Assembly (NCBI RefSeq): GCF_000612505.1 | Contig: NZ_CP004078.1 | Coordinates: forward strand, 727,001-791,000 | Length of the DNA stretch: 64,000 bases | Direction: 5' to 3' | Source of the DNA: Paenibacillus sabinae T27 | Lineage (GTDB): Bacteria; Bacillota; Bacilli; Paenibacillales; Paenibacillaceae | Part shown: one piece after another, positions 27,251-37,614 of the stretch | Position numbering within the stretch: position 1 is the first letter of the stretch | Layout of the letters: the number at the start of each line of letters is the position of its first letter | The notes under the pieces: model-generated | What the model was told of the DNA's origin: nothing | Seen by the model: the letters and a program-made list of their open reading frames with translations, nothing else | Databases searched by the model: none | Position numbers and translations under genes: made by a program

Positions 27251-29602
27251 ATGAAAGGAACTCAATGGAACGAATCCGAAACAAAAAAGATATTTAAAGC
27301 CATGCCTGGATCGGAAGCGCTTATGGAGTATTTGGAGAGGCGGTTAGATACCGAAGGACTAGTGACAGAGTCTAACGAAAGGCTATTTCCGAAAAAGGCT
27401 CAAGGATGTATGGTTTATAAAAGGGATACACGTATTCTGCTAACTTCAGCTCCGCGCAAACGTGATAACTATATTCATGTAGTGTTGACCTTCGGCAAGA
27501 TTTCCGCAGCTCAGCTATCCGACCGTAAGCTGAAGGTAGGAAGCGGAAGTGGGAAAGGGCAGGATGTAAAGCTGTATTCCAATAGGGATATAGACATAAT
27601 AATTTCCCTTATTCAAGAGACAATGAGCGGAACTACGATCGACTCATCAGCATCGTCGGATATCATCGATCTCCCAGATTGGGTAGAGAAATATCTATCT
27701 GATTCCAAGCGCCAGAAATGGAATAAGACTCTTGATTCAGCGAGGAACGACTTTATTGATAACTTTATAGAACTAGAACAACTGCAAAGCGGTAAGCTTG
27801 CTTTAGGTGATTTCAAAAAGCAGCTAGATATAAAAGCAAAGCAGAAAACGGACGGAATTAACATTTGGGGATTTAGCGGTTTTTCTGGACAAATGTTTTT
27901 CAATCAGCTGTTCAATCAAGCCGAGCATGTAGGCGCAATAGATGAAATGACGGTAGCGCTTCTGGATGCTATCACGTTAACAGAACAATCTAACGAAAAC
28001 TTTGAAGAATGGTCAAAAGAAAAGCTTGCAACGTTCATTCAACAAATAAATAATATCAAAACTCGAGCAACGGCAAAAGGGTACTCTCCCCAAAAGTGTG
28101 CAAACACTAATTTTGCGCCTTTTTTTCTTAGTTTTTTCTGGGGACTTCAAAACATTCATGAACATCCGATTTTCTATAAAGCGAGCCGCGGTGGTTTAGA
28201 AATATTGGGATACTGGTCGCAACCTGATGATCAGTTATCTAGTGTGGAGCAATATGGTCGCTTCCTTCATCAAACCCAGTCTTTGGTCCAAGAAATTGAA
28301 GAGATAACTTCAGAACGCTGGGATATGCAGCAACTCGAACATTTTTTGTACTATATTCAGGAGGAATTTACGGAAGATGAGGAATCGAATGATATATCAA
28401 GCGCTCCAGTCGTTCAGCCACAACCACTTTCGGATGAGATAACCGATCTACTGAAGCGTTTCGGCTACTCAGTATCTCAAGTATCGTCATTAACTGAATG
28501 GGAACCAACTGTTGGGCAAATCCCAGAGAATGTAGTCATTTGGAAATATGATTGCACACGTCGTCAGGACTTGAATTCGTTCGTGTTTTTGTGGGAAAAG
28601 AATCCAGATGTGTTCCATGCCCAGATTCATGATGAAAATGAAGAGGGGAAAACGCGATTTCTATTAGAAATTGAGGAATCGCAACCATCAGACTTTTTGA
28701 TTAGATTTGAACAATATCTCTCATCAGCGATTTCAACCGTAGCTTACACACTGGACGATGCGCAGAAAGAGACTTATTTAAATCAAGAGTTGCTACAGGA
28801 GTGGCTGGATTTGCTTACTGATCGCAGGCAAATCATTTTCTACGGGCCGCCAGGCACAGGGAAAACGTTCGTTGCTCAAAGACTAGCCAAAGTGTTAGCT
28901 CAACAAGAACAACGTATCCGTCTCGTACAATTTCATCCATCCTATACCTACGAAGAGTTTATTGAAGGGCTTAGGCCGGAAGTGATTTCTCAATCGGGGG
29001 GACCGTCGCAACTGAATGTGACCGTGAAATCAGGTATTTTCGTCGAACTGTGCCGTGAAGCAGCCAGGTCAGAAAATCGCGATCGACCATACATTTTAAT
29101 CATTGATGAAATCAACCGTGCCAATACTGCGAAAGTATTCGGCGAACTGCTATTTGCGCTTGAGTATCGTGGCGCATCCATTGAACTGCCTTACTCCCGA
29201 AAAAGATTTTCAATTCCAGAGAATGTGTACGTCATTGGAACGATGAATACGACTGACCGATCACTAGCCCAAATCGATCTAGCGCTGAGAAGGCGGTTCC
29301 AGTTCATTCAATTCTCGGCGAAAGTAACAGAGCAAGTACTTTCGAGATTTCTAGCCCAGCATGCGCCAGAAATGCAGGGTGTTGCCCAATTGCTCAAGGA
29401 TGTGAACGCCACAATAGGCTCTTCGGATTTGGCTATCGGTCATAGTTACTTTATGAAGCCTGAGCTCAAGCTCGCATCGCTTGAGAAGATTTGGAAGTAT
29501 CAAATAATACCTTACTTAGAAGAGGTATTCATCATGGAACCCGAACGGATAAATGACTATAAACTGGAGAGCCTTCTTGCGAAAAGTGAGTATTTCGTAT
29601 GA
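27251..29602 (+). CDS. mcrB: McrB-type GTPase/AAA+ subunit of a type IV restriction system, 783 aa
   Basis: Start set at ATG 27251, since GGAGGAG lies 8 nt upstream; the frame extends to 27218 without a ribosome site. The N-terminal ~500 residues form the DNA-recognition part (contains WGFSGFSGQMFFNQLFN, seen in many McrB-like proteins). The AAA+ motor has FYGPPGTGKTFVAQ (~533), QFHPSYTYEEFIEG, LIIDEINRAN (~618) and the McrB signature GTMNTTDRSLAQ (~663). McrB rings bind modified DNA and drive the McrC nuclease. It overlaps mcrC by 4 nt. Confidence 0.92.
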   Translation: MKGTQWNESETKKIFKAMPGSEALMEYLERRLDTEGLVTESNERLFPKKAQGCMVYKRDTRILLTSAPRKRDNYIHVVLTFGKISAAQLSDRKLKVGSGSGKGQDVKLYSNRDIDIIISLIQETMSGTTIDSSASSDIIDLPDWVEKYLSDSKRQKWNKTLDSARNDFIDNFIELEQLQSGKLALGDFKKQLDIKAKQKTDGINIWGFSGFSGQMFFNQLFNQAEHVGAIDEMTVALLDAITLTEQSNENFEEWSKEKLATFIQQINNIKTRATAKGYSPQKCANTNFAPFFLSFFWGLQNIHEHPIFYKASRGGLEILGYWSQPDDQLSSVEQYGRFLHQTQSLVQEIEEITSERWDMQQLEHFLYYIQEEFTEDEESNDISSAPVVQPQPLSDEITDLLKRFGYSVSQVSSLTEWEPTVGQIPENVVIWKYDCTRRQDLNSFVFLWEKNPDVFHAQIHDENEEGKTRFLLEIEESQPSDFLIRFEQYLSSAISTVAYTLDDAQKETYLNQELLQEWLDLLTDRRQIIFYGPPGTGKTFVAQRLAKVLAQQEQRIRLVQFHPSYTYEEFIEGLRPEVISQSGGPSQLNVTVKSGIFVELCREAARSENRDRPYILIIDEINRANTAKVFGELLFALEYRGASIELPYSRKRFSIPENVYVIGTMNTTDRSLAQIDLALRRRFQFIQFSAKVTEQVLSRFLAQHAPEMQGVAQLLKDVNATIGSSDLAIGHSYFMKPELKLASLEKIWKYQIIPYLEEVFIMEPERINDYKLESLLAKSEYFV

Positions 29603-30825
29603 CGGTCCGTCAAGTTATCGAATTAAAGGAATACCAGACGATCGATGGAGTTCAATTGACCGACTCTGAAGTGGAATGGATAAAACTTCGTTGTTCCAAA
29701 GCTCTAGAACTTAGGATTGGTTCTAATGGTATCGTTAGCTTAACAGCTACATCTTGGATAGGACGCATTAGCCTCCCATATGTTGAGATTCGCATTCGTC
29801 CCAAGCTTCCTCTGAACCGGATATGGAACTGGCTCTCGTGGGCCTATGATCTCAAAAGCTTAAGATGGGTCGGCAGCGCCGGATTTGACTCGAACTTTGA
29901 AGATATGGATTGGCTCATCCGATTTTATGTAAAGGCATGCGATCGTATCGCGGCGATCGGTCTACGAAAGAACTATGTTTCTATAGAGGATGCAATCCCT
30001 TCAGTAAAAGGGACTCTACAATCATCGCTAACGGTTGGAAGATGGCAGAAGCAAGATTATCGATTCGACTGTAGGTTTGATGAGTTTACAAGTTGGGTGA
30101 ATGAGAATCGTTGTATCTTTGCAGGTTTACAGAGTATGCGGAAGCTGCAGATTAAGGATGCACGCTTGTACTTAAAGCTACAGGCATTGATTGATGTATT
30201 CGGACAGGAAAGAAGCCTATTTCCGCCAATGACGCTAACAGATGCGATAGGAAAACAGCTACTAATCCGAATGCAGGCCAATCGTTTGAATCAGCAATAC
30301 AGTGAAGCTTTCAGCTGGCTTCGTCTTTACTGGAACTGTGTGACAATTGCAGATGCAGAAGGCGCTGTAAAGGCAGAAAGTTTCTTGTTGGATATGAATG
30401 AGTTGTATGAAGCATATGTTGCCGCGCGACTTCGTGCTACGCTTGAGCCTCAAGGCATCCGGGTTATCGCTCAACAGCACGATTGGCTGGCAGAAGAGGG
30501 CCGGATCAAGATCGTACCGGATCTAATTCTGCGCGATTCATCAGGCCGTGAAATCATCGTTGACACAAAATATAAGCAGAAGAAGGATGACACTTCGATT
30601 AATGCGGATGTCTTTCAGATGCTCGCATACTTGACAGCTCGGAAGTCGGACACAGCCATTCTCCTATATGCTTCCGGACCTGAGCGGGAAGACCGGATAA
30701 AAAACACTGGATTCTCTGTGTTACAGTGGAGTTTGAACTTGGAATCTACCGGCGGTTATCTTGAGGAAGAAAGTAGGCTTTTGAATCTAATCAATAGGGT
30801 TAGAGGAATGTTTGACAACACTTAA
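29599..30825 (+). CDS. mcrC: McrC nuclease subunit, 408 aa
   Basis: The N-terminal half holds the McrB-interacting beta region (TSWIGRISLPYVEIRIRPK). The C-terminal PD-(D/E)XK domain shows IVPDLILRDSSGREIIVDTK (~304-323) with Asp and Asp-Thr-Lys in place, and a conserved QMLAYL helix. Length and order are typical for the family (DUF2357/McrC). It begins in the ATGA at the mcrB stop. With McrB it cuts DNA carrying modified bases. Confidence 0.92.
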   Translation: MTVRQVIELKEYQTIDGVQLTDSEVEWIKLRCSKALELRIGSNGIVSLTATSWIGRISLPYVEIRIRPKLPLNRIWNWLSWAYDLKSLRWVGSAGFDSNFEDMDWLIRFYVKACDRIAAIGLRKNYVSIEDAIPSVKGTLQSSLTVGRWQKQDYRFDCRFDEFTSWVNENRCIFAGLQSMRKLQIKDARLYLKLQALIDVFGQERSLFPPMTLTDAIGKQLLIRMQANRLNQQYSEAFSWLRLYWNCVTIADAEGAVKAESFLLDMNELYEAYVAARLRATLEPQGIRVIAQQHDWLAEEGRIKIVPDLILRDSSGREIIVDTKYKQKKDDTSINADVFQMLAYLTARKSDTAILLYASGPEREDRIKNTGFSVLQWSLNLESTGGYLEEESRLLNLINRVRGMFDNT

Positions 30826-30839
30826 TATCTACATCATGG

Positions 30840-30870
30840 CGGACTTCAATGATATTGAAGTTCGTTTTTG
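30840..30870 (+). terminator. Terminator after mcrC
   Basis: CGGACTTCAAT pairs with ATTGAAGTTCG (one G-U) around GAT, followed by TTTTTG. It ends 5 nt before the next shared promoter. Confidence 0.85.
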
Positions 30871-30874
30871 ATTA

Positions 30875-30922
30875 GGAACGAGCGTTCGGTGACAAGCTGA
30901 TGTCAATCTACCGGGTTACAAT
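30875..30922 (+). promoter_or_regulatory. Shared defence promoter, copy 5 (pPIWI-RE/Gabija operon)
   Basis: GGAACGAGCGTTCG (perfect GAAC-N4-GTTC), then GTGACA, 6 nt, TGTC, 12 nt, -10 box TACAAT at 30917. Spacing 22 nt. It appears to be the only strong promoter for the 12-kb operon that follows. Confidence 0.7.
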
Positions 30923-30954
30923 TAATGTAAAGTGCCTTCAAGGAGCGTGTTCCA

Positions 30955-32022
30955 TTGAATAGACTTCAAGATATGCTTTATTACCTTATCACCGGGTTGA
31001 AAAAATGGCCTAATAACTATACCGAAATCCCTACTGAGCTTCATAGAGGAATGCTAATGTTTATACAAGAAGCCGGAAGTTCAGGGGCTGAGATTCCTAT
31101 GGATTTGCACCGACTTCTTCATATTTTGCATAAACCATCTTTTGAATGGGGGATTCATGGGCTTATTGAATATTATCCTGGCGAATCCTCTCTAATTGAA
31201 GAGTTTATTGGGATAACTCCTGATGCAGAGGATTTCATTAATACTTATATATCCCCTGATGAAGCGCAGCAGAAGAATATGCTGGCTATTTTGCAATTCT
31301 GTAGAGATGAAAACCGAAATTTGCAAGCAGAATATACTCAAATACGCACATTTTTGTCCATGCCTCAAAATGCAGTATTGTCTGCGCTTCAACTCGCGCA
31401 GTTTGCTGAGTCCATTCGTGACCGCGAATTAAGCGTGTTAGTGCGTCAGTGTTATGAAGAGGTAACTCTACAGATGGATAACTATCGTAAATGCCCGCAT
31501 TGTGGGTGGACATTAACATACAAGCATGATCGATGGCGATGCAACAAAGAAAATATCTGTCACTCGTTAGCTGATTTCGAGAAATTTGATTTGTTCAACT
31601 ATAAAGATGAACGAGTATTCCGGTTGCTTCCCGGTATACAGAGGTATGTGTTGTTACCTGGGATTTCAGAAATGAAAATTGCCGAATGGTTAAAACAGAA
31701 AGGGTACGGAGTAGAATTATATCCTCATATTGATGAGTATGATCTTGCAATTTCACATAATAACAGTGAAAGTAAGATGTTTTTGGATGTAAAAGATTTC
31801 AAGGATCCAAGAATGCTGGCGAATTTCTTTAATCAAAAATCATCATCGTATTTGGAGAAGTATGGTCAACAGGTGTACGTTGTTATTCCCAAATACCGAA
31901 ATGATCTATATCCATCTTACGGTATGAGAGCATCAACACTTTTAAAAGAAGACACACGGAAACTTATAAAAATCATTATGGAGAATGAATTGGAAAAAAC
32001 GTTGAAGGAGGTGCTCTGGTGA
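30955..32022 (+). CDS. pPIWI-RE-associated restriction endonuclease-fold protein, 355 aa
   Basis: TTG start with AAGGAG 10 nt upstream. The N-terminal ~175 residues are helical. A zinc ribbon at ~180-202 (CPHCGWTLTYKHDRWRC and a further Cys) is followed by a C-terminal PD-(D/E)XK-like domain: HIDEYDLAI, then KMFLDVKDFKD (~280), where Asp and D-V-K would form the active site. In pPIWI-RE loci, a small REase, a DinG-like helicase and the pPIWI-RE protein occur together, as here. It overlaps the helicase gene by 4 nt. It is probably the cleavage component (inference). Confidence 0.75.
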   Translation: MNRLQDMLYYLITGLKKWPNNYTEIPTELHRGMLMFIQEAGSSGAEIPMDLHRLLHILHKPSFEWGIHGLIEYYPGESSLIEEFIGITPDAEDFINTYISPDEAQQKNMLAILQFCRDENRNLQAEYTQIRTFLSMPQNAVLSALQLAQFAESIRDRELSVLVRQCYEEVTLQMDNYRKCPHCGWTLTYKHDRWRCNKENICHSLADFEKFDLFNYKDERVFRLLPGIQRYVLLPGISEMKIAEWLKQKGYGVELYPHIDEYDLAISHNNSESKMFLDVKDFKDPRMLANFFNQKSSSYLEKYGQQVYVVIPKYRNDLYPSYGMRASTLLKEDTRKLIKIIMENELEKTLKEVLW

Positions 32023-35000
32023 GGAAAACCTATTGGGATTTAACTGAAGAAATAAACAAAGAGTTTTTCTCGCTAGAACTGCCCAAAGCCGACATATCAA
32101 CAATAATAAGCCTGGAGCTATTTATGACGGGCTGTCATTTGATTGACTCGATGCTTCATATTGATCAAGGTTGGTCGTTATTGGTCGGTTATGATGAGCC
32201 GGTTTTAAAGTACATCGAACATAAGGATATCGTAGTCCGACTTAGAATTTTATTCCCTGAGTTAAGGAGTAAGAAAATACTGGCTAGACGGATTGAAGCC
32301 TATCGAGCTATTGATATGAAATTTCGTTTGTTTGATATCGGTGAACATGGACAGGCTAAGCAACTGGTTCCGCGATTTCTGACAAATAGAATAAACGATT
32401 ACGAGCAGATACTTAAAAGACCGATTCCCAGACAAGTCAACACAACTTCTTTTGCATCGCAAGGGAAATTTGAATACGCAAGAACCATAAGAGGGGGATC
32501 TATTCAAACCTTTCATGGCAGCTTCCCCGAAGCTATAGAATTAAAAGAAAAGCACTTATTACCTTCTTACCGTGAGAAGAAGAAGCTTAGTTTAGAGTTG
32601 CCATTCAATGGGTTGTCGTTGGGCAAAGAAATGGATGAGATGACCGGAAAATCTTCTTCTTGGGAAAACAGGGCAGCTTCAGTTGTACTCGAGTCAATAG
32701 ATTGGGATTCAGAATTTGTTTATAAAGGAAACCAGCAAATTGGCGGAGCATTGGGAGCAGGGAAATCTACGTTCATGCTCATGGAAACGTATCGTCTCGT
32801 GAAGCAAGATGGTGCCCGCATTGGTTTCATAGAGGGGAGTGTTTCCCAGGTTATAGAACGCATTAAGGTTCTGCGCGAGTTAGGTATACATGCTGTTCCG
32901 ATCATTGGCAAGACATCTAGAAAGACGCATCAAGAAAATTATTTATTTGCAAATTATGGCGAGATCATCGAGCTTAGCGATTGGACGAATAACAAATTTC
33001 AAGATTTAAAGCATTTGTCGGACGTATGTGTTATTAAAGCTTTATCTAACGATTACGAACGAAATAGTAGTTATCCGTGTACTCAGCTTAAGCAAGATAA
33101 TAAGTCGGTAAAATGTCCATTGGCGGATCAATGTGGGGTTTTTCATGGTTTCTCTCAACTTTCAGAGGCCGATGTTTGGGTGGCTACGTCTGCAAGTGTA
33201 CTCAAAACAAGAATTCCAGCGATGATTGATCCGTTAGAGAGGACTATTTATGAAGCGATGTACGACCTTATGGATGTCGTATTCGTGGACGAAGCGGACG
33301 AAGTCCAAAAGCAATTCGATGAAACGTTCTTATCGGAATATAATGTTTTTGGAAGCGTAGAGGATATTTTTGAACGGCTGTTCAACGAATCCAATCAATT
33401 AACGAATGGACGATATCATTTAGCAGGTGACCCCGTAGTGACGGAGTGGAAAGATCAACTTCGCCAATTGGATCATATGATCTGGAGGATCTATAGAAAG
33501 TTGGATCAATCTCTAATGTTACGTAAGAATATCAGTCGTAATCTGATTAGGGTGGCAGCGCTAGCCGATTCATTAAGCGAGAAGATCTCCTTCGACGATG
33601 AATCGCAAAAGAAAATTCGTAAACATTTATTGGATTATGCAAATGAGCCTTATCAAGATTCCATGTTATCTAGCATTGTTGATGAGTTAGTAGAAAAGGA
33701 AAATCACGATGAAAAGCAGAAGCTGCTGACTCAGATTACAGAGAAACTGCTTAAAGGAACAATTCGGCCGCGTGTAAACAGAGATTTATTTTATGCGCAA
33801 TTGGAGTTTTTTGTTTATTTATGCCGAGCGGAAGAATGTATCAAGTTCATTCTGACTTCCTTTACTATGATTCAAGCCAAGCTAGGAATGACAGCAGATT
33901 TTTCTCCGTTATTCACCATGCAGAAAGATTATCAAGCATTCATGAAAGAGGCCATGACGGGCACGATGATCGGATATAAATACGATTTGAAGGATGGGGA
34001 AACAACAGGGACATTTAAATTAGTCGAATATACAGGGGTAGGCAGATTATTGTTGCATGACTGGCATTGTATATATGAATATTCTGATCAGAAACAAGGG
34101 CCGGCAGTTATCTTTCTATCAGGCACAAGCCATGCACCCGAATCCGCGCATTATCATTTGAACACAGGATCAAAATGGCTGCTCAAAGCAGATAGAACAT
34201 CTCCGGAAGTTCAAATGACATTCAAACCCATACTTGACACTCGACATGTTAAATTTCTGGAAGTCTCGGGGATTGGTGATGAAGAGGCTAGAAGCAACAA
34301 TTTGTATGAGATGGTTCAACAACTCAAATCTGATATTCTATATGAATTGAATTTTTGGAGTAGTAGAGGAAATCCGCGAAGGGTACTCTTAGTGGTAAAT
34401 TCGTATGATGATGTCGCCACAGTCGCCAGGGCTTTTCGTGGTGATCAGAGTTGGCAAGGACGTTATAAAGTTCTATCAAGGGAAAGAAGTCATGAACCAG
34501 ATCAATTCCCTAGAACAATTATTGAGTCCTTTCGTAAAGAAAAGGCTGAAGTATTGATTGTACCGCTTCTCTCTGTAGGTAGAGGTTACAATATCTTGGA
34601 TCAAAATGGAGAGTCGTTGTTTGGATCAGTCTTTTTCCTCGTTCGTCCTTATCCTATTCCTAATGACATGAATTACTTGGTTCAAGCACTCCACTCCTAC
34701 TTGCCTCGATATTTGCAACGGATAACAGGACAAGGAATTCATTACGAGAAAGCTGTTTCTAAATTACGCCAAATCAGCAGCGGTAAGTTCGAAGCGATGT
34801 ATAAAAAGCCTGATTACTGGTCTATTCTAGATGATTCTGAAAGAGAAGTTATGGCGTGGTATACATTTATCCCGATTTGGCAAATGATTGGACGATTGCT
34901 GCGCGGCGGTAAAAACGCCAGAGTATTTTACTGTGATTCAAAGTTTAACTCAAAGCCTGCCGGCAAACCAGAAGGGATGTCCATGTTGGATAGTTGGGCA

Positions 35001-35132
35001 GCGATTATGCAGAAGCACAAAAGGGATCCTTTGTTTTTGAGTTTGTACGGACCATTTATCGACGGAATAAATAATATCATTCTGGAGGGATATTGCGATG
35101 AAGAAGATGGAACTGTTTGCACTGGAGATTGA
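32019..35132 (+). CDS. DinG-like SF2 helicase of the pPIWI-RE module, 1037 aa
   Basis: GTG start with AAGGAGG 7 nt upstream. Walker A QIGGALGAGKSTFM (~240-253); four cysteines between motifs Ia and II (DVCVIKALS, SYPCTQL, KCPLADQC, ~335-372) as in the Fe-S cluster of XPD/DinG helicases; DEAD-type box VFVDEADEVQ (~423); motif III-like FLSGTSHAPES; and GRLLRGGKNARVF (~965) as motif VI. The Fe-S spacing and 5'-3' helicase motifs fit the DinG branch known to accompany pPIWI-RE. It likely unwinds nucleic acid for the pPIWI-RE/REase pair. The next gene starts 35 nt before its stop. Confidence 0.8.
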   Translation: MRKTYWDLTEEINKEFFSLELPKADISTIISLELFMTGCHLIDSMLHIDQGWSLLVGYDEPVLKYIEHKDIVVRLRILFPELRSKKILARRIEAYRAIDMKFRLFDIGEHGQAKQLVPRFLTNRINDYEQILKRPIPRQVNTTSFASQGKFEYARTIRGGSIQTFHGSFPEAIELKEKHLLPSYREKKKLSLELPFNGLSLGKEMDEMTGKSSSWENRAASVVLESIDWDSEFVYKGNQQIGGALGAGKSTFMLMETYRLVKQDGARIGFIEGSVSQVIERIKVLRELGIHAVPIIGKTSRKTHQENYLFANYGEIIELSDWTNNKFQDLKHLSDVCVIKALSNDYERNSSYPCTQLKQDNKSVKCPLADQCGVFHGFSQLSEADVWVATSASVLKTRIPAMIDPLERTIYEAMYDLMDVVFVDEADEVQKQFDETFLSEYNVFGSVEDIFERLFNESNQLTNGRYHLAGDPVVTEWKDQLRQLDHMIWRIYRKLDQSLMLRKNISRNLIRVAALADSLSEKISFDDESQKKIRKHLLDYANEPYQDSMLSSIVDELVEKENHDEKQKLLTQITEKLLKGTIRPRVNRDLFYAQLEFFVYLCRAEECIKFILTSFTMIQAKLGMTADFSPLFTMQKDYQAFMKEAMTGTMIGYKYDLKDGETTGTFKLVEYTGVGRLLLHDWHCIYEYSDQKQGPAVIFLSGTSHAPESAHYHLNTGSKWLLKADRTSPEVQMTFKPILDTRHVKFLEVSGIGDEEARSNNLYEMVQQLKSDILYELNFWSSRGNPRRVLLVVNSYDDVATVARAFRGDQSWQGRYKVLSRERSHEPDQFPRTIIESFRKEKAEVLIVPLLSVGRGYNILDQNGESLFGSVFFLVRPYPIPNDMNYLVQALHSYLPRYLQRITGQGIHYEKAVSKLRQISSGKFEAMYKKPDYWSILDDSEREVMAWYTFIPIWQMIGRLLRGGKNARVFYCDSKFNSKPAGKPEGMSMLDSWAAIMQKHKRDPLFLSLYGPFIDGINNIILEGYCDEEDGTVCTGD

Positions 35133-37569
35133 TGAAACGCTGTTTTATAACGAAACTATCTATTATATGAAAATGCCGGAGAGCTGGAGAAACTTCTTTA
35201 ATAGAGAGCGTACAGATCGCTTTAAGCTTGCATTTAAAGTAGAACCTCTAGGAAAGAAACTTAAAAGTATTTTTCCTGAAATCGTAAGCGTATGTTCAAG
35301 CAACAAGGTGTTGCTCGATGATCAGCCTTGGCTAGTTTCCACAAAACCTATTCATTCATCGTATATAAAACATTTGACGCTTGGATGGCTAGCACATTTG
35401 AAGGATTATTCGATTCCTGATTTACCGCAAGACGTAAGAGATTCGGAGCTTGTTTGGGTTTCTTCTACGTTTGGTGATGTTCACGAATTCGTTGATAACT
35501 ACCAGTGGGTTTCCGGCATGGTAGCAGTCAAGTTCTGCCAGGAATCAAAGTTTCTTGATTTAGGTAATGAGCTACGTGAAGAGCTGAAATTCTATCATGT
35601 TATCTTTAATGATAAACACGAATGCATTTCTAATCCGATTCGAAAATCTCATCGTCATGATCCATTTTCTTATGTCATTCGATTTGCATTGAAGACTCGT
35701 GGGGGAGATGCTGATCGAGCCATACTAACGGTTTCCTTGGGGACAAGAAGGTATTTGAGCGATGTACAAATCAAAGATGGCAAGTGTTACATGAGATCTG
35801 GACATTCCTGTTCGGTTTTGGTATCCGTTCAAAATCCATATGTAACGAGACCAGATCGTTCATTTTCCCAATTGAAATTTGAAAGACGTCCCCGCGACTC
35901 TTCATTTACGGCATGGGAGAGCGCATTGGACGAATTGTATTGGGACGTACAGGTTGGGGAGTCTTTCGAGTCAGATTCGTTGCTTGTGAATCCCAAGGTC
36001 TATTCCGATGGGGATGGAGAAATTACGGCTTATGTCGTGAACAACAATCTATTTGCTGGAAATAGTGTGAAAGCGGGAATCGGCCTTCCTGAGAAAAGCT
36101 GTTTGTATAACTTGGCCAAAGGGTTCTTAACGGATTATGGTGCAAGAGAACTTCAACTTATTCCGGATATTTCTCTTAGAGGTATGAATGACAATCGCTT
36201 TCCAATCGTTGTTCCTAAGGAAGAGCGAATAACTATCGAGATTTATAGTTCTACCGAGATGTTTGAAGCAGTAAAAAGGGAACTATCTACAGCGCAAAAG
36301 TCAATTGATAACGTAACTATTCTTGAGGAGATTTCTGACTCCGTCTTCAGATTAAATTCGGATAAAGAGTTCATTGTTGAACTTGTCCATTGTAATCCAG
36401 ACATCATAACATCGGAATTAGAGATTGATAGATATAAGGATAACTCGATCGCTCAAGAAAAGCGTATTAATCAAATTGTGAAGCAACTTTCCAAAGTTGA
36501 ACAACCTAACCACTCGGTATTAGCTCTTGTAGAAATTGAAGAGAAGAGTAAGTGGAGAGAGGGGGTCGACCCTAAGAAAGCTATTCGGGAAGGATTGAAG
36601 CGGACAGGACGGCTGTCGCAATTTATTTACCCGTTAACAGGTGATGAGAAAGGAGATTTATCCCGCATTCTGAATGCAGTGTTAGACCTTTTTAACGATT
36701 ATGGTCTATTTAGTGATAACGTCAATAAGATCAATGCGTCTGGAACGTTGTTATCTATATCTGTCATAAAAGCTGGAAAAAAATATTTGCCTGCCATTTC
36801 AAGATTAGACGGCACGGATCTCAGTGTTAAGCTGTTAGGTAATGATAGGTGGATGGCTTTGTCAGAAGCGGCACTGAAAATGGATGAATCTAAATTTCTT
36901 GATAATCCTCGAAGAGAAAATAAAAGCAGCGAAGTGTTTAAAGCATTTATCACAGCTGAGATTCACAGTGAACTAGAACGAAGTTCGGGGCAAGTCATTG
37001 TGCTTATCAACGCTACCTTAAGACACGGTTGGTTGGGGGCTATCGGTAATTCAAAAATACAATGCGATCGTGTTCCTTATCTTAATGAGCGCTTGGCCAA
37101 TGAGCCACGATTAAGGTTCATCCGCATTAACGCGACGGATGACGTTCCTCAATATCGAATCATTATCGATGATGAAATGAATAGGTTCACTAAAGCATTA
37201 GGAGTTTTTAAGGACCCTGTAGGTATTTATTACGGTGTGGGCGGAAGACCAAATGCATGGAAAGGAATCGCTAACGATGCAACCAAGTTTTCATCGCCAT
37301 CCAAATTATTGCTTCAACAACGGGCTGTGGAATACATTCCTTTAAGAGGAGAGAATGAAAACGAGTCGGATGAACTTGCTCTTTTAGCGGATCAGCTAAG
37401 ACGATTAGGGTTGACTTATGATAAGCACACCATTTTTCCGTACACGATGCGTGTACTGAGCTCCTTATCGAAATATATAACCGGTAACGAAGACGATTAT
37501 GATTACGATGCTGAGTTTGATGAAGAAGTGGAAGTAGACTCGGAGGAAGATTTGATACTCAGATCCTAG
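35098..37569 (+). CDS. pPIWI-RE family protein (prokaryotic PIWI-like), 823 aa
   Basis: GGAGGG precedes the ATG by 8 nt. The N-terminal half resembles the X/module region of pPIWI-RE proteins (GDADRAILTVSLGTRRYL, KCYMRSGHSCSVL). The C-terminal half has the strand pattern of an RNase-H-like PIWI domain: SVLALVEIEEKSKW (~478), QVIVLINATLRHGWLGAIG (~630), RFIRINATDDVPQYRIIID (~676), PVGIYYGVGGRP (~707). The tail (~795-823) is very acidic. Identification rests on this pattern plus the REase and DinG-like neighbours; family members are predicted to use RNA or DNA guides against invaders. Confidence 0.75.
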   Translation: MKKMELFALEIDETLFYNETIYYMKMPESWRNFFNRERTDRFKLAFKVEPLGKKLKSIFPEIVSVCSSNKVLLDDQPWLVSTKPIHSSYIKHLTLGWLAHLKDYSIPDLPQDVRDSELVWVSSTFGDVHEFVDNYQWVSGMVAVKFCQESKFLDLGNELREELKFYHVIFNDKHECISNPIRKSHRHDPFSYVIRFALKTRGGDADRAILTVSLGTRRYLSDVQIKDGKCYMRSGHSCSVLVSVQNPYVTRPDRSFSQLKFERRPRDSSFTAWESALDELYWDVQVGESFESDSLLVNPKVYSDGDGEITAYVVNNNLFAGNSVKAGIGLPEKSCLYNLAKGFLTDYGARELQLIPDISLRGMNDNRFPIVVPKEERITIEIYSSTEMFEAVKRELSTAQKSIDNVTILEEISDSVFRLNSDKEFIVELVHCNPDIITSELEIDRYKDNSIAQEKRINQIVKQLSKVEQPNHSVLALVEIEEKSKWREGVDPKKAIREGLKRTGRLSQFIYPLTGDEKGDLSRILNAVLDLFNDYGLFSDNVNKINASGTLLSISVIKAGKKYLPAISRLDGTDLSVKLLGNDRWMALSEAALKMDESKFLDNPRRENKSSEVFKAFITAEIHSELERSSGQVIVLINATLRHGWLGAIGNSKIQCDRVPYLNERLANEPRLRFIRINATDDVPQYRIIIDDEMNRFTKALGVFKDPVGIYYGVGGRPNAWKGIANDATKFSSPSKLLLQQRAVEYIPLRGENENESDELALLADQLRRLGLTYDKHTIFPYTMRVLSSLSKYITGNEDDYDYDAEFDEEVEVDSEEDLILRS

Positions 37570-37614
37570 ATCATCAAAATAATCTTAATATGCACTGTAC
37601 AAGGAGATGCTGTT

